From NCBI GenBank assembly GCA_025454095.1, contig JALOPC010000025.1:1-13321 (forward strand): a DNA stretch of 13,321 nt. The letters are read 5' to 3'. Positions 7,661 through 13,022 of this stretch are shown one piece after another. How positions within the stretch are numbered: the first letter of the stretch is position 1; each line of letters begins with the position of its first letter. Made by a program: the position numbers and the translations under genes. The DNA is from Syntrophales bacterium. GTDB lineage: Bacteria > Desulfobacterota > Syntrophia > Syntrophales > UBA2192. Under the pieces are notes generated by a model, which did not search any database, was not told where the DNA came from, and worked only from the letters and a program-made list of their open reading frames with translations.

Positions 7661-8437
7661 ATGGTTCCCCGCATCTATTCCCCCCCTGTCCATGAAGGGA
7701 GAGACACGGTCGAGCTGGCGGAGGACACGGTCCGCTACCTGCGCAACGTGCTCCGCCTGGGCCGCGGCGACGAGATCCTTCTCTTCGACGGATCGGGCTG
7801 GGAGTACCGGGGCGTGATCGACCGCCTCGAAGGCCGGGAAGGCACGGCGCGCATCGTCGCCCGCGCTCGCATCCCCCTCGAGATCCCCGTGCATATCACG
7901 CTTGCCCAGGCCCTGCCGAAGGGCGACAAGATGGAGTTCATCGTCCAGAAGGCCACGGAGCTGGGCGTGGCCCGCATCGTTCCCTTCCGCTCCGCCCGGA
8001 GCATTCCGAGACGAACCGAGGAGAGGGCCGCCCGGAGGCTCGAGCGCTGGCGCCGGATCGCCGCCGAGGCGGCCGAGCAGTGCGGCCGGGCAGACGTCCC
8101 CGAGATCGCCGAGACTCTCCCCTTCCAGGAGGCCCTCGGGAAGGCCGGGCCCGGGGCCGTAAGGATCCTGTTCTGGGAGACCGAGACGGAGCGCTCCATC
8201 CGGAAGATCCTCGAGGACGACGCAACGCGCTCGGCAAAGGAGTTCTTCCTCGTCGTGGGGCCCGAGGGCGGGATCACGGGCGAGGAGGCGGAGCAGGCAC
8301 GGCAGGCGGGCTTTCTCACCGCAAGCCTTGGCCGGCTCGTCCTGCGGGTGGAGACGGCGGCCCTTGCCATTCTCGCCATTTTCCAGTATGAATGCGGGCT
8401 GATCGGCGCACTCGAGGGAAAGGATCGCGATGGATAG
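7661..8437 (+). CDS. rsmE: 16S rRNA (uracil1498-N3)-methyltransferase
   Basis: 258 residues, normal for RsmE, a SPOUT-class (knotted) methyltransferase acting on U1498 of 16S rRNA in the 30S subunit. Visible features are an N-terminal PUA-like barrel (1-70, with HYLRNVLR-like VRYLRNVLRLGRGDEI at 24-39), QKATELGVARIVPF at 96-109, ERWRRIAAEAAEQCGR at 128-143, the VVGPEGG SAM loop at 198-204 and SLGRLVLRVETAAL at 222-235. The last block usually reads LGxRILRTETA, so Val for Thr is a small deviation. The ATG is 3 nt after the prmA stop with only a weak Shine-Dalgarno site (GAGGG abutting), which suggests coupling to prmA. The end overlaps the next gene by 8 nt. prmA-rsmE pairs are common in many bacteria. 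Confidence 0.95.
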   Translation: MVPRIYSPPVHEGRDTVELAEDTVRYLRNVLRLGRGDEILLFDGSGWEYRGVIDRLEGREGTARIVARARIPLEIPVHITLAQALPKGDKMEFIVQKATELGVARIVPFRSARSIPRRTEERAARRLERWRRIAAEAAEQCGRADVPEIAETLPFQEALGKAGPGAVRILFWETETERSIRKILEDDATRSAKEFFLVVGPEGGITGEEAEQARQAGFLTASLGRLVLRVETAALAILAIFQYECGLIGALEGKDRDG

Positions 8438-8951
8438 GCACTACGGCGGGTTCTGGCGGCGGTTTTACGCCTTCACGATCGACAAGGTCATCCTGGGCTT
8501 CATCGGCATGATCCTGATGGTCGTGGGCACGACGGCCTTCGGCCTCGGCATCTCGTCTTACGACATGACCGCCGACCCCGAGGCCCTGATGGCCCTGGGG
8601 GGGAAGGTCTTCCTGCTCTACCAGTCCGTCACCCTCATCCTGGACATGGCCTACTTCAGCTACTTCCACGGCACGACGGGCCAGACGCCGGGCAAGCGCC
8701 TGCTGGGGCTGCGCGTCGTCCAGGAAACGGGCGAGCCGATCGGGCTCGGGACGGCCTTCCTGCGCTGGGTGGGATACATCGTCTCGGCCCTGCCCATGCT
8801 CATGGGCTTCCTCTGGGCGGGCGCGGACAGGCGCAAGCAGGGCTGGCACGACAAGATCGCGGGCACCGTCGTGATCGACCTCTACCAGGTCGTCGAGGTC
8901 GAAATCCCGCCAAAAAATGCCTTGACAAACCAAGGCAATTTATTTACTTAA
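8430..8951 (+). CDS. RDD-family integral membrane protein
   Basis: 173 residues. It opens with YGGFWRRFYAFTIDKVIL, the typical first RDD segment with Arg10/Arg11 and Asp18. Hydrophobic stretches follow near 20-40 and 55-76, then GTTGQTPGKRLLGLRVV (about 81-97), the hallmark (G)xTxGKxLxGLRV motif, a third membrane segment near 112-128 and DRRKQGWHDKIAGTVVI with the second conserved Asp. The biochemical role of most RDD proteins is unknown; a few affect ion transport or osmotic tolerance, so I make no specific call. The ATG has GGGAAAGGA 6 nt upstream and overlaps the rsmE end by 8 nt, so it belongs to the prmA operon. The last ten codons also contain a hairpin and the -35 box of the following tRNA gene. 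Confidence 0.9.
   Translation: MDRHYGGFWRRFYAFTIDKVILGFIGMILMVVGTTAFGLGISSYDMTADPEALMALGGKVFLLYQSVTLILDMAYFSYFHGTTGQTPGKRLLGLRVVQETGEPIGLGTAFLRWVGYIVSALPMLMGFLWAGADRRKQGWHDKIAGTVVIDLYQVVEVEIPPKNALTNQGNLFT
8918..8948 (+). terminator. Possible intrinsic terminator overlapping the RDD gene end
   Basis: TGCCTTG (8918-8924) and CAAGGCA (8931-8937) form a 7-bp stem with the loop ACAAAC, followed by ATTTATTTACTT. The T-run is interrupted and the hairpin lies inside coding sequence, so efficiency is uncertain. The stem also covers the tRNA promoter -35. Confidence 0.35.
8922..8950 (+). promoter_or_regulatory. Candidate promoter of tRNA-Phe
   Basis: A perfect TTGACA (8922-8927) lies 17 nt from TACTTA (8945-8950); the -10 is weak. 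Transcription would start about 15 nt before the tRNA, a normal distance for a tRNA leader. It lies within the end of the RDD gene. Confidence 0.45.
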
Positions 8952-8972
8952 GGCATTCTTCAGCACCAATGT

Positions 8973-9048
8973 GGGTCGGTAGCTCAGCAGGTAGAGCATC
9001 GGACTGAAAATCCGAGTGTCGGCGGTTCGACTCCGCCCTGACCCACCA
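8973..9048 (+). tRNA. tRNA-Phe (GAA)
   Basis: A 76-nt cloverleaf with a 7-bp acceptor stem (GGGTCGG with CTGACCC, one G-U pair), D-arm AGCTCAGCAGGTAGAGC, anticodon stem TCGGA/TCCGA around loop CTGAAAA giving anticodon GAA, T-arm GGCGG TTCGACT CCGCC, and an encoded CCA tail. tRNA-Phe genes are frequent integration targets. Here its 3' 22 nt recur exactly at 12956-12977 and in shortened form at 11638-11653, which marks the DNA to the right as inserted. Confidence 0.98.
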
Positions 9049-9059
9049 GGAAAACGACG

Positions 9060-9096
9060 GGGGTTAACCAGCGATGGTTAACCCCTTTTCTGTTTT
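9060..9096 (+). terminator. Intrinsic terminator after tRNA-Phe
   Basis: GGGGTTAACCA (9060-9070) and TGGTTAACCCC (9075-9085) form a perfect 11-bp stem capped by the GNRA tetraloop GCGA, followed by TTTTCTGTTTT. It is a strong rho-independent terminator 11 nt after the tRNA. Confidence 0.9.
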
Positions 9097-9115
9097 CAGC
9101 TGTTCTTGTCAACGA

Positions 9116-9128
9116 GGTGCTTAGCACC
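9116..9128. repeat. Short inverted repeat in AT-rich spacer
   Basis: GGTGCT, T, AGCACC is a perfect 6-bp inverted repeat just past the tRNA terminator. The preceding TGTCAA (9107-9112) is a TTGACA box in reverse orientation. Its role is unknown; it may be an operator or chance. Confidence 0.3.
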
Positions 9129-9179
9129 AGCCGCCCTCCAGAGTAATTTGAAGCAAAGCAAAAGTCTCTGACATATCAA

Positions 9180-9208
9180 TTGACAATATTAACTATTAAT
9201 TATATACA
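9180..9208 (+). promoter_or_regulatory. Candidate promoter with consensus -35 (distal)
   Basis: TTGACA (9180-9185) and TATACA (9203-9208) are 17 nt apart in an AT-rich setting, a near-ideal sigma-70 promoter. It points toward the fic gene and would give a leader of about 140 nt. Confidence 0.5.
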
Positions 9209-9234
9209 ACTAATCGATATAGAATGACTATGTG

Positions 9235-9280
9235 TTGACATTATTATTGACATTCCTGTTGACAATATATTTGTTTGACC
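9235..9280 (+). repeat. Array of TTGACA boxes with 12-bp period
   Basis: TTGACA occurs at 9235-9240, 9247-9252 and 9259-9264, with starts exactly 12 bp apart. A near copy TTGACC is at 9275-9280, and further exact copies at 9180 and 9302. The 12-bp units share only the hexamer clearly. The array lies directly upstream of fic and overlaps its best promoter, so it may be a regulator binding array as well as redundant -35 boxes. Confidence 0.55.
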
Positions 9281-9287
9281 GTATATT
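9259..9287 (+). promoter_or_regulatory. Candidate main promoter of fic
   Basis: TTGACA (9259-9264) and TATATT (9282-9287) are separated by 17 nt, the best consensus match in the window. The transcript would start near 9294 and give a leader of about 60 nt before the fic ATG. The -35 is the third box of the TTGACA array. Confidence 0.6.
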
Positions 9288-9301
9288 TCCAGCAATAAGG
9301 A

Positions 9302-9331
9302 TTGACAAGATTAGCCGTCGGATCGTTATAA
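9302..9331 (+). promoter_or_regulatory. Candidate proximal promoter of fic
   Basis: TTGACA (9302-9307) is followed after 18 nt by TTATAA (9326-9331), or after 19 nt by TATAAC. Spacing is longer than ideal. It lies 22 nt before the fic start, which would leave a very short leader. Confidence 0.35.
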
Positions 9332-9352
9332 CAATCCGTAAAACAAAGAATA

Positions 9353-10510
9353 ATGAGTGACAGAATCATGGACAACTCCAAGATTGCCAGGGTCCCGACA
9401 TTCAGATCCGGGAACTTTGTATTCAGCCGGAAACATGATCGCTCCGAAATCGAACCGCTGATTTACTGCGCAAGGCTTCTCTATGAAACGGTCATCGCCA
9501 TTCCGGTCTTGCCACAGTGGTCTACGCGCTTCGAGGAGGAAATCATTCGTAGATCGATTTTTGGAACAGCCGCCCTGGAGGGCAATCCCCTGAAGGAAGA
9601 AGAAGTAGGCAAGATTCTCCATGATGAACTGAGGGGCAGGAAAGCGGACAGGGCGGAACAGGAGATCAGAAACCTCAAGGCCGTTTATCAATACATCAGC
9701 GAACAGCCCCCTGCACCGTCGCCTGTCGAATTGACCGAGCCATTCATCATAGAAATACACAAAATCATTACCTCCGATATCTCCTACGCTGCAAACGTAC
9801 CCGGGAAGTATCGCCCGCACGAAGTTAAAGTCGGGGATAAGGATCACGGTGGTGTGTATACCCCCCCCAAGTGCTTACCGGATATTGAAACCCTGATGGC
9901 GAAATTGGCCGAATGGATAAACAGCGATCCGGTAAAGGCCATGGACCCGCTCCTCAGGGGCGCTTTGGCTCATTATCATCTCGGCCTGATTCATCCTTTT
10001 GGAGACGGCAACGGAAGGGTCGCAAGGATTGTCGAAGCTTTCATGTTGCGGTTGTCGAACATGAAATATGTTCCGACCATGCTGTCGAACTACTATTATA
10101 GAAAAATGGACGCATATTACTGGGCCTTCTCTCTTGCCCGGAAGAGCAAGGAATACGATGTCACTCCTTTCTTTAAGTTTGTCCTGGAAGGCGTTATCGA
10201 TTCGTTAAGCGAAATCAAGGACGGTATCACGTACAATCTACAGATTCTTCTTATGCGCGACTACATGGCGTATCTGAGAGAGAAGAAACGGGTCTCTCAA
10301 AGACAAGCTGACCTCATCAATATGCTGCTGAGCAATCGGCGCCCGGTCACTCTTCCAGACCTGCTCACGATGACGCCTTTCAATGCTCTATACAGAAATG
10401 TGAGCGAAAGGACGGCACGGCGCGACCTGCAGAAACTGGCGGAAAAAAGCATCGGTGCCCTGAAACTCCAGGATGGCAAGTACATGCTGAATAATGAACG
10501 GTTCAAGTAA
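9353..10510 (+). CDS. Fic-domain protein with N-terminal inhibitory helix and C-terminal helix-turn-helix-like region
   Basis: 385 residues. The catalytic motif HPFGDGNGR at 214-222 is a complete match to HPFx(D/E)GNGRxxR, with His214 as the catalytic residue; Fic enzymes usually transfer AMP from ATP to a target protein hydroxyl. An inhibitory motif TAALEG at 72-77 fits (S/T)xxxE(G/N), placing it among Fic proteins with an intramolecular inhibitory helix (class II), so no separate antitoxin is needed. PGKYRPHEVKVG (150-161) and GGVYTPP (166-172) form the usual flap region. The C-terminal 75 or so residues resemble a winged helix (SERTARRDLQKLAE is a plausible recognition helix), seen in other Fic/DOC proteins. 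Base composition is clearly less GC-rich than the flanking core genes. ATG 9353 has only a weak Shine-Dalgarno site; ATG 9368 is an alternative. It is monocistronic, ended by the terminator at 10557. The target is unknown. Confidence 0.92.
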   Translation: MSDRIMDNSKIARVPTFRSGNFVFSRKHDRSEIEPLIYCARLLYETVIAIPVLPQWSTRFEEEIIRRSIFGTAALEGNPLKEEEVGKILHDELRGRKADRAEQEIRNLKAVYQYISEQPPAPSPVELTEPFIIEIHKIITSDISYAANVPGKYRPHEVKVGDKDHGGVYTPPKCLPDIETLMAKLAEWINSDPVKAMDPLLRGALAHYHLGLIHPFGDGNGRVARIVEAFMLRLSNMKYVPTMLSNYYYRKMDAYYWAFSLARKSKEYDVTPFFKFVLEGVIDSLSEIKDGITYNLQILLMRDYMAYLREKKRVSQRQADLINMLLSNRRPVTLPDLLTMTPFNALYRNVSERTARRDLQKLAEKSIGALKLQDGKYMLNNERFK

Positions 10511-10556
10511 CCATGCGGATATTGGGGACGCCCCCAGATTGATGCTTGACTTTGCA

Positions 10557-10583
10557 GCCGGTTCCTCGGGAGCCGGCCTTTTT
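10557..10583 (+). terminator. Intrinsic terminator after fic
   Basis: GCCGGTTCC (10557-10565), loop TCG, GGAGCCGGC (10569-10577) form a 9-bp stem with one G-U pair, followed by C and TTTTT. Its stem sequence is almost the same as in the terminators at 11670 and 12994. Confidence 0.85.
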
Positions 10584-10633
10584 GTCAACACCCGCCGCAT
10601 TCTCCTACTGTCAAAAATACTGAACAATAACAA

Positions 10634-10679
10634 TTGACATCATAAGCATGACATGTAATACACGTCGTACATATATTAC
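10634..10679 (+). promoter_or_regulatory. Promoter and probable operator of the toxin-antitoxin operon
   Basis: TTGACA (10634-10639) and TAATAC (10656-10661) are 16 nt apart. Overlapping the -10 are inverted repeats: GTAATA (10655-10660) with TATTAC (10674-10679), and nested ATGTA/TACAT arms. Ribbon-helix-helix antitoxins commonly bind such palindromes to repress their own operon, so autoregulation is likely by family knowledge. TGTCAA at 10583-10588 and 10609-10614 are inverted copies of the -35 hexamer upstream. Confidence 0.5.
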
Positions 10680-10700
10680 TCACGAGCGGAGAGAATTGCC

Positions 10701-10919
10701 ATGGCGAAGACATTGAATGTCCGGATCTCGGACGAGATCGAGCAGAGACTCGATCTTCTTGCAGAAAAGACCAAGAGGCCCAAGAGCTTCTACATCAAGG
10801 ACATGCTGGAGAAATACCTTGATGAGTATGAAGAGGCGTACCTGGCCCTCGAGCGCATCTCCGAAAAGAACGCAAAATATTACACAAGCAAGGAGGTCAA
10901 GAAACTCCTTGAGCTATAA
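10701..10919 (+). CDS. Ribbon-helix-helix antitoxin of a type II toxin-antitoxin pair
   Basis: 72 residues. The N-terminus KTLNVRISDEIEQRLDLLAEKTKRPKSFYIKDMLEKYL reads as a ribbon-helix-helix fold: a short beta strand with alternating polar residues, then two helices, as in RelB/DinJ, CopG and ParD-type antitoxins. The acidic C-terminal tail (44-72) should wrap and neutralise the toxin. GGAGAG lies 7 nt before the ATG. The stop overlaps the toxin start by 11 nt, which couples their translation. It probably represses its own promoter through the palindromes at 10655-10679. Which RHH antitoxin subfamily it belongs to cannot be settled by eye. Confidence 0.88.
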   Translation: MAKTLNVRISDEIEQRLDLLAEKTKRPKSFYIKDMLEKYLDEYEEAYLALERISEKNAKYYTSKEVKKLLEL

Positions 10920-11178
10920 GGTCGCCTGGCATACAGAGGCGCTGGAGGATCTCGCGAGACTCGACAAGTCCCGGGCACGGGAGATCGTGGGCAAGGTCGA
11001 TGATCACCTTTCGGAAGATCCCCTTGCCCTGGGGAAACCCCTGAAGGGCATCTTCCGGGGTCTATTCCGCTACCGGTGCGGAGATTACCGGGTCATCTAC
11101 TCCATCGACCGCAAGGAAGAGTTGCTGAGCGTGCTGACCGTGGGGCACAGGAAGAATGTGTACAGGAGGGCGAGATGA
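10909..11178 (+). CDS. RelE/ParE-superfamily toxin
   Basis: 89 residues from a TTG at 10909, the usual length. SYKVAWHTEALEDLARLDK (2-20) and the C-terminal block LFRYRCGDYRVIYSIDRKEELLSVLTVGHRKNVY (52-85) are typical of the RelE/ParE fold, with the GDYRVIY strand and a late His-Arg-Lys stretch. RelE members cleave mRNA in the ribosomal A site and ParE members poison gyrase; sequence reading alone does not separate them, though GHRKxxY with the GDYR strand leans to RelE. The TTG start is chosen because homologues begin MSYKVxW; AAGGAGG lies about 12 nt upstream, rather far, so coupling to the overlapping antitoxin gene is likely. The stop overlaps the next ATG as ATGA. Confidence 0.88.
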   Translation: MSYKVAWHTEALEDLARLDKSRAREIVGKVDDHLSEDPLALGKPLKGIFRGLFRYRCGDYRVIYSIDRKEELLSVLTVGHRKNVYRRAR

Positions 11179-11618
11179 AGATCGAGATCAGCAAGACCCA
11201 GTACAAGACGCTCGTGAAGGCCCTGTTCCTGGCCAACTGGGTCGTCAATTGTCACGAGACGGACGAGCCTGACGACGAGTTCGAGCGGCTCGAGCAGTAC
11301 ATCCTCTCCCAGGGGAAATTCTTCGACCTCAAAAACGTCGAGTTCGACGAGAAGCACGGCAAGTATTACCACGACTCGGATTTCGAGATGAAAACGGTGA
11401 AGCTTCTGGACGACTTCGTCGACATATCATTCTGGGACGAGTTGACCGAGAGATTGGCGGAGCGCGACTTCGTCAGTACCCTGGGAGAGAAGGCAATCCT
11501 GAAGATGTCCCAAGACGAGCGGTTTACCAAGTTCTACGAATTTGCCGATTCGTACGCGGCGGAGTTCGCCGAGAACGGCATAGACAACCTCGTGCTCCGC
11601 TCCGACTCGAAGGAATAG
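11175..11618 (+). CDS. Unknown acidic protein encoded with the toxin-antitoxin pair
   Basis: 147 residues, rich in Asp and Glu, without signal peptide or membrane segment. I recognise it only as a conserved-hypothetical type (MKIEISKTQYKTLVKALFLANWVVN start) and assign no function. The N-terminus resembles small alpha-helical proteins; the C-terminus SYAAEFAENGIDNLVLRSDS is its most distinctive part, and a similar 25-residue stretch is encoded at 13248-13321. AGGAGGG lies 4 nt before the ATG and the start overlaps the toxin stop by 4 nt, so it is the third gene of one operon, ended by the terminator at 11670. It could be an accessory or chaperone of the toxin-antitoxin pair or an unrelated passenger. 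Confidence 0.8.
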   Translation: MKIEISKTQYKTLVKALFLANWVVNCHETDEPDDEFERLEQYILSQGKFFDLKNVEFDEKHGKYYHDSDFEMKTVKLLDDFVDISFWDELTERLAERDFVSTLGEKAILKMSQDERFTKFYEFADSYAAEFAENGIDNLVLRSDSKE

Positions 11619-11637
11619 CGAAACGCGGGCCGAAGCA

Positions 11638-11653
11638 TCGACCGCCCTGACCC
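11638..11653 (+). repeat. Degenerate tRNA-Phe 3'-end copy (possible internal att remnant)
   Basis: TCGAC followed by CGCCCTGACCC matches the T-arm and acceptor 3' strand of tRNA-Phe (9027-9044) except for loss of a TC dinucleotide. It runs straight into the 57-bp direct repeat. Confidence 0.55.
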
Positions 11654-11698
11654 GCCGGGAAACAACGAAGGCCGGTTCCCATGGAGCCGGCCTTTTTT
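11642..11698 (+). repeat. 57-bp exact direct repeat, left copy
   Basis: Positions 11642-11698 are identical, base for base, to 12966-13022 (offset 1324). The repeat holds the end of the tRNA-Phe-like sequence (CCGCCCTGACCC), a GCCGGGAAACAACGAA linker and a complete terminator. The two copies flank the ATPase gene with its operators. Confidence 0.95.
11670..11698 (+). terminator. Intrinsic terminator of the toxin-antitoxin operon
   Basis: GGCCGGTTCC (11670-11679), loop CAT, GGAGCCGGCC (11683-11692) form a 10-bp stem with one G-U pair, then six T. It sits 51 nt after the unknown acidic gene. Confidence 0.88.
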
Positions 11699-11716
11699 AT
11701 TCGGCCGGCACGATGA

Positions 11717-11778
11717 TACCAAACGAAGCAGTCTTTTCATTTAGTGCCACCAAACGCAATAGTACTTGCATTTGGTAC
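11717..11778 (+). promoter_or_regulatory. Two tandem 31-bp palindromic operator-like units upstream of the ATPase
   Basis: Units 11717-11747 and 11748-11778 match at 22 of 31 positions when laid head to tail. Each is itself an inverted repeat with arms of the type ACCAAACGmAA and TTnCATTTrGT (arms at 11718-11727 and 11736-11745, then 11749-11759 and 11766-11776). The second unit has near-perfect 11-bp arms around a TAGTAC centre. Spacing of 31 bp is about three helical turns, so two dimers would bind the same face. No clear promoter accompanies them, though an AATAGT hexamer lies in the second unit. The units end 26 nt before the ATPase start. Confidence 0.65.
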
Positions 11779-11804
11779 GGAAGCATGGCAGGGTACTTTT
11801 TACA

Positions 11805-12974
11805 ATGACAATGGAAACGATCAAGACCAGGACATTCTGGCTCGAAAAAATTCAAAAGGAATGGCAACGGTCCATTCTCTGGCTTTCCGGGGTTCGGCGG
11901 ACGGGAAAAACCCTGCTATGCAAGAGCTTGTCCGATGCAGACTACTACGACTGCGAGCTTCCCTCCGCTCGGCGGATGATGGAAGATCCCGAAAGTTTCC
12001 TGAAGGGGCACCGGCGGCGACGGATCGTGCTGGACGAAATCCACCGGCTGAGAAATCCGTCGGAACTGCTCAAGATTGCGGCCGATCACTATCCCGATAT
12101 CCGGATCCTCGCGACCGGCTCATCCACCCTTGGGGCGTCCGCAAGGTTCCGTGACACGCTCGCCGGCAGGAAATCGGATCTCTGGCTTACACCGATGATA
12201 AAAAACGATCTGGAGGACTTCGGCAATACGAACCTTCATCATCGTCTGCTCCACGGGGGATTGCCGCCCTTCTTCCTGGAGAAAACTCTACCGGAGCAGT
12301 GGTTCCAGGAATGGATTGAAGCCTATTGGGCGAAAGACATCCAGGAGCTTTTCCGGCTTGAGCGCCGCCATGCCTTTCAGCGTTTCGTGGAACTCCTCAT
12401 GGCCCAGAGCGGGGGCATTTTCGAGGCAACGCGCTTCGCCCGGCCCTGTGAGGTAAGCCGGCCCACCATTACCAATTATCTGGCCGTCCTGGAGGCAACG
12501 TATCTTGTCCACGTGGTAAGACCGTTCAGCACCCACAGGGCAACCGAGATCGTTTCGGCACCGCGCGTCTACGGTTTCGACACAGGGTTCATCTGTTATT
12601 TCAGGGGATGGGACCGGCTGAGACAGGACGATTTGGGTACGCTCTGGGAACATTTCGTTCTGAACGAAATCTACGCACACCTCCAGAGCCGTCATGTCCG
12701 ATACTGGCGCAACAAGCGGGGGCTCGAAGTGGACTTCGTCATCGCCGGTCGGAAAGGAAAGCCTGTCGCCATCGAGTGCAAATGGTCCGCCGCGCACTTC
12801 GATCCCGCGGGATTGCATGCATTCCGGAAATCATACGGCAGCGGGAACAATGTTCTGGTCGCCAGCGACATCGAAAAGCCCTACAGCCGGACGTACGGAG
12901 ATATCGAGGTCCGATGTGTCGGTCTCGAGGATCTGATGAAAGCGCTTGCATACGACGGTTCGACTCCGCCCTGA
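11805..12974 (+). CDS. AAA_14/DUF4143-type ATPase with PD-(D/E)xK-like C-terminal domain
   Basis: 389 residues. Walker A GVRRTGKT at 29-36, Walker B RIVLDE at 73-78 and a sensor-like ILATGSST at 101-108 define the N-terminal P-loop ATPase. A winged-helix-like middle (FEATRFARPCEVSRPTITNYLAVLE, 206-230) and a C-terminal DUF4143 region follow, with EVDF (308-311) and IECKWS (323-328), a pattern like the restriction-nuclease fold active site. Proteins of this family are widespread in bacteria and archaea, often in accessory DNA, and their role is not established. Start ATG 11805 is chosen over an upstream TTG (11766) because that lies inside the operator; a second ATG is at 11811. The Shine-Dalgarno site is weak. 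The last five codons (GSTPP) and the stop lie within the tRNA-Phe-like copy and 57-bp repeat, so the native C-terminus may have been replaced. Confidence 0.87.
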   Translation: MTMETIKTRTFWLEKIQKEWQRSILWLSGVRRTGKTLLCKSLSDADYYDCELPSARRMMEDPESFLKGHRRRRIVLDEIHRLRNPSELLKIAADHYPDIRILATGSSTLGASARFRDTLAGRKSDLWLTPMIKNDLEDFGNTNLHHRLLHGGLPPFFLEKTLPEQWFQEWIEAYWAKDIQELFRLERRHAFQRFVELLMAQSGGIFEATRFARPCEVSRPTITNYLAVLEATYLVHVVRPFSTHRATEIVSAPRVYGFDTGFICYFRGWDRLRQDDLGTLWEHFVLNEIYAHLQSRHVRYWRNKRGLEVDFVIAGRKGKPVAIECKWSAAHFDPAGLHAFRKSYGSGNNVLVASDIEKPYSRTYGDIEVRCVGLEDLMKALAYDGSTPP

Positions 12975-12977
12975 CCC
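12956..12977 (+). repeat. 22-bp exact copy of the tRNA-Phe 3' end (putative att site)
   Basis: Positions 12956-12977 are identical to 9023-9044, covering the T-loop, T-stem 3' strand and acceptor 3' strand of tRNA-Phe. Similarity continues (GCCGGGAAA against ACCAGGAAA, two mismatches). There is no tRNA 5' portion upstream, so this is not a tRNA gene. It fits a right attachment site left by insertion into tRNA-Phe. Confidence 0.8.
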
Positions 12978-13022
12978 GCCGGGAAACAACGAAGGCCGGT
13001 TCCCATGGAGCCGGCCTTTTTT
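12966..13022 (+). repeat. 57-bp exact direct repeat, right copy
   Basis: Identical to 11642-11698. Here the repeat is preceded by the fuller tRNA-Phe match (12956-12965), so this copy is probably the more complete ancestor and the left copy a shortened duplicate. Confidence 0.95.

Larger units (their letters stand above)
9049..12977. mobile_element. Putative genomic island(s) inserted at the tRNA-Phe 3' end
   Basis: The stretch lies between tRNA-Phe and a 22-bp exact copy of the tRNA 3' end at 12956-12977. It is visibly less GC-rich than the tetrapyrrole and prmA genes, especially 9090-10700. It carries typical accessory cargo: a Fic protein, a toxin-antitoxin operon and an AAA_14-type ATPase. 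An inner boundary at 11638-11698 suggests two stacked units, about 2.6 kb and 1.3 kb. No integrase, recombination directionality factor or replication gene is visible, so it is either a degraded element or one mobilised in trans. The island call is an inference from repeat, composition and content together. Confidence 0.65.

Noticed and set aside
10515..10540. TATTGGGGACG stretch, reminiscent of ends of some REP-associated transposon repeats, with TGGGG/CCCCA hairpin
   Set aside because: No transposase or second copy is visible, and the match is too short to call.
12956..12980. A second tRNA gene
   Set aside because: Only the 3' third of tRNA-Phe is present; the acceptor 5' strand, D-arm and anticodon arm are missing.
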